Shown here piece by piece: positions 6,151 through 6,811 of a stretch of 6,811 nucleotides of DNA (position 1 is the first letter of the stretch; each line of letters begins with the position of its first letter). The stretch lies in contig JACDAP010000031.1 in the NCBI GenBank assembly GCA_013695395.1, positions 1-6,811 on the forward strand. The letters are read 5' to 3'. Under the pieces are notes generated by a model. That model did not search any database. It saw only the letters and a list, made by a program, of their open reading frames with translations, and was not told the origin of the DNA. The stretch comes from Solirubrobacterales bacterium. GTDB lineage: Bacteria > Actinomycetota > Thermoleophilia > Solirubrobacterales > Solirubrobacteraceae. A program made the translations under genes and the position numbers.

Positions 6151-6811
6151 GTGTCCGTCGCCGTCCCCCGCATCAAGATCTGTGGCCTCACCGCGCCCGC
6201 GGCGGCCGAGCACGCCGTCGAGACGGGCGCCTGGGCGATCGGGATGGTGTTCTGGCCCGGATCGCCCCGTGCGGTGAGCATCCCCACCGCGGCTGAGATC
6301 GCCGGACCGCTGCGGCGACGTACCGAGCTGGTCGGGCTGTTCGTGGACGCGACGCTCGACGAGGTCGTCGGGACCGCGGAGGCGGTCGGCCTCACCTGGG
6401 TCCAGCTGCACGGCCACGAGGGGCCGTCGTTCTGCGAGGCAGTCGCGCGGCGCGCGGGCGTCAAGGTGATCAAGGCCGCCCGGATCCGCGCCCGGGCCGA
6501 CGTGCAGGCGATCGACGCGTTCCGCAACGTCGACGCGCATCTGCTCGACCACTACCGCGCGGGAGTTCCCGGGGGCACCGGCGAGACGTTCGACTGGGAG
6601 CTCGCGGACGAGCGACGCTCCGAGGTCCCGCTCGTGCTCGCGGGGGGGCTCACGCCCGAGAACGTCGGGGACGGGATCGCCGCGACCCGGCCCTGGGCGG
6701 TCGATGTCTCATCCGGCGTCGAACGCGCGCCGGGCGAGAAGGATCCCGAGCTCGTCGAGGCCTTCGTGGCCGCCGTGCGCGCGAGCGCCGCCACCGAGGC
6801 CGGGGTAGCGC
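6151..6811 (+). CDS. trpF: Phosphoribosylanthranilate isomerase (C-terminal end beyond the window)
   Basis: Amadori isomerase converting N-(5'-phosphoribosyl)anthranilate to the 1-deoxyribulose form, between TrpD and TrpC in the pathway. The frame runs open to the right edge, with 220 residues visible from GTG 6151. The TIM-barrel landmarks are complete: RIKICGLT near the N-terminus (general base Cys11), GLFVDAT (67-73), VQLHGHE (91-97), LLDHYRAGVPGGTG (131-144) with general acid Asp133, LAGGLTPENV (163-172) and the phosphate-binding DVSSGVERAPGEKD (181-194). The Ala-rich stretch at the edge lies beyond the last conserved helix, so only the last few residues and the stop should be missing. 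An in-frame ATG at 6142 would add three residues. I prefer GTG 6151 because neither start has a good Shine-Dalgarno sequence and a TACGAT box lies at leaderless spacing from the GTG. A 66-base gap separates this start from trpC. Confidence 0.95.
   Translation, partial: MSVAVPRIKICGLTAPAAAEHAVETGAWAIGMVFWPGSPRAVSIPTAAEIAGPLRRRTELVGLFVDATLDEVVGTAEAVGLTWVQLHGHEGPSFCEAVARRAGVKVIKAARIRARADVQAIDAFRNVDAHLLDHYRAGVPGGTGETFDWELADERRSEVPLVLAGGLTPENVGDGIAATRPWAVDVSSGVERAPGEKDPELVEAFVAAVRASAATEAGVA

Noticed and set aside
5254..6552. 432-codon minus-strand open frame opposite trpC and trpF
   Set aside because: Same shadow pattern; the + strand here encodes two enzymes with full catalytic motifs.
1..6811. 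Search for CRISPR arrays, insertion sequences, tRNA or rRNA genes and long repeats
   Set aside because: No repeated units, inverted terminal repeats, transposase motifs or RNA gene hallmarks were visible by eye; base composition and codon use are even across the window.

Overview
The window is a dense, GC-rich stretch with a strong G/C bias at third codon positions and all recognisable genes on the + strand. It reads as chromosomal DNA of a high-GC bacterium. The protein style, the SD-poor starts preceded by TANNNT boxes, and a dedicated trpF point to a deep-branching actinobacterium, with Thermoleophilia/Solirubrobacterales-like as the best guess. That placement is inference from remembered family style, not a search result.

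Region 1 (46-3905) is a branched-chain/hydrophobic amino acid ABC transporter (HAAT family) operon in the order livH-livM-livG-livF: two permeases, then two ATPases. The junctions are TGATG (1-base overlap), ATGA (4-base overlap) and a 4-base gap, so translation is probably coupled. The periplasmic-type binding protein (livK/livJ) is not in the window. A fifth gene (3909-4160) starts 3 bases after livF and encodes an 83-residue protein with two predicted membrane segments. I do not recognise its function, but its position makes it part of the same transcription unit.

Region 2 (4161-4258) is a 98-base gap with a weak hairpin and a TAGGCT box just ahead of trpD. It looks like the boundary between the transport and tryptophan units.

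Region 3 (4259-6811) is a partial tryptophan cluster, trpD-trpC-trpF. TrpD joins anthranilate to PRPP, TrpF isomerises phosphoribosylanthranilate, and TrpC closes the indole ring to give indole-3-glycerol phosphate. trpD and trpC overlap by ATGA. trpF is set apart by two short GC-rich hairpins and has a TACGAT box placed for a leaderless GTG start; it runs off the right edge within a few residues of its expected end. trpE, trpG, trpB and trpA are not in the window.

The gene content is largely ordinary. The points most worth a second look are an Asp missing from the TrpD GTGGD loop, the likely leaderless trpF start, and the unassigned small membrane protein at the end of the liv operon. I found no evidence of a new multi-gene system, mobile element, CRISPR array or RNA gene.
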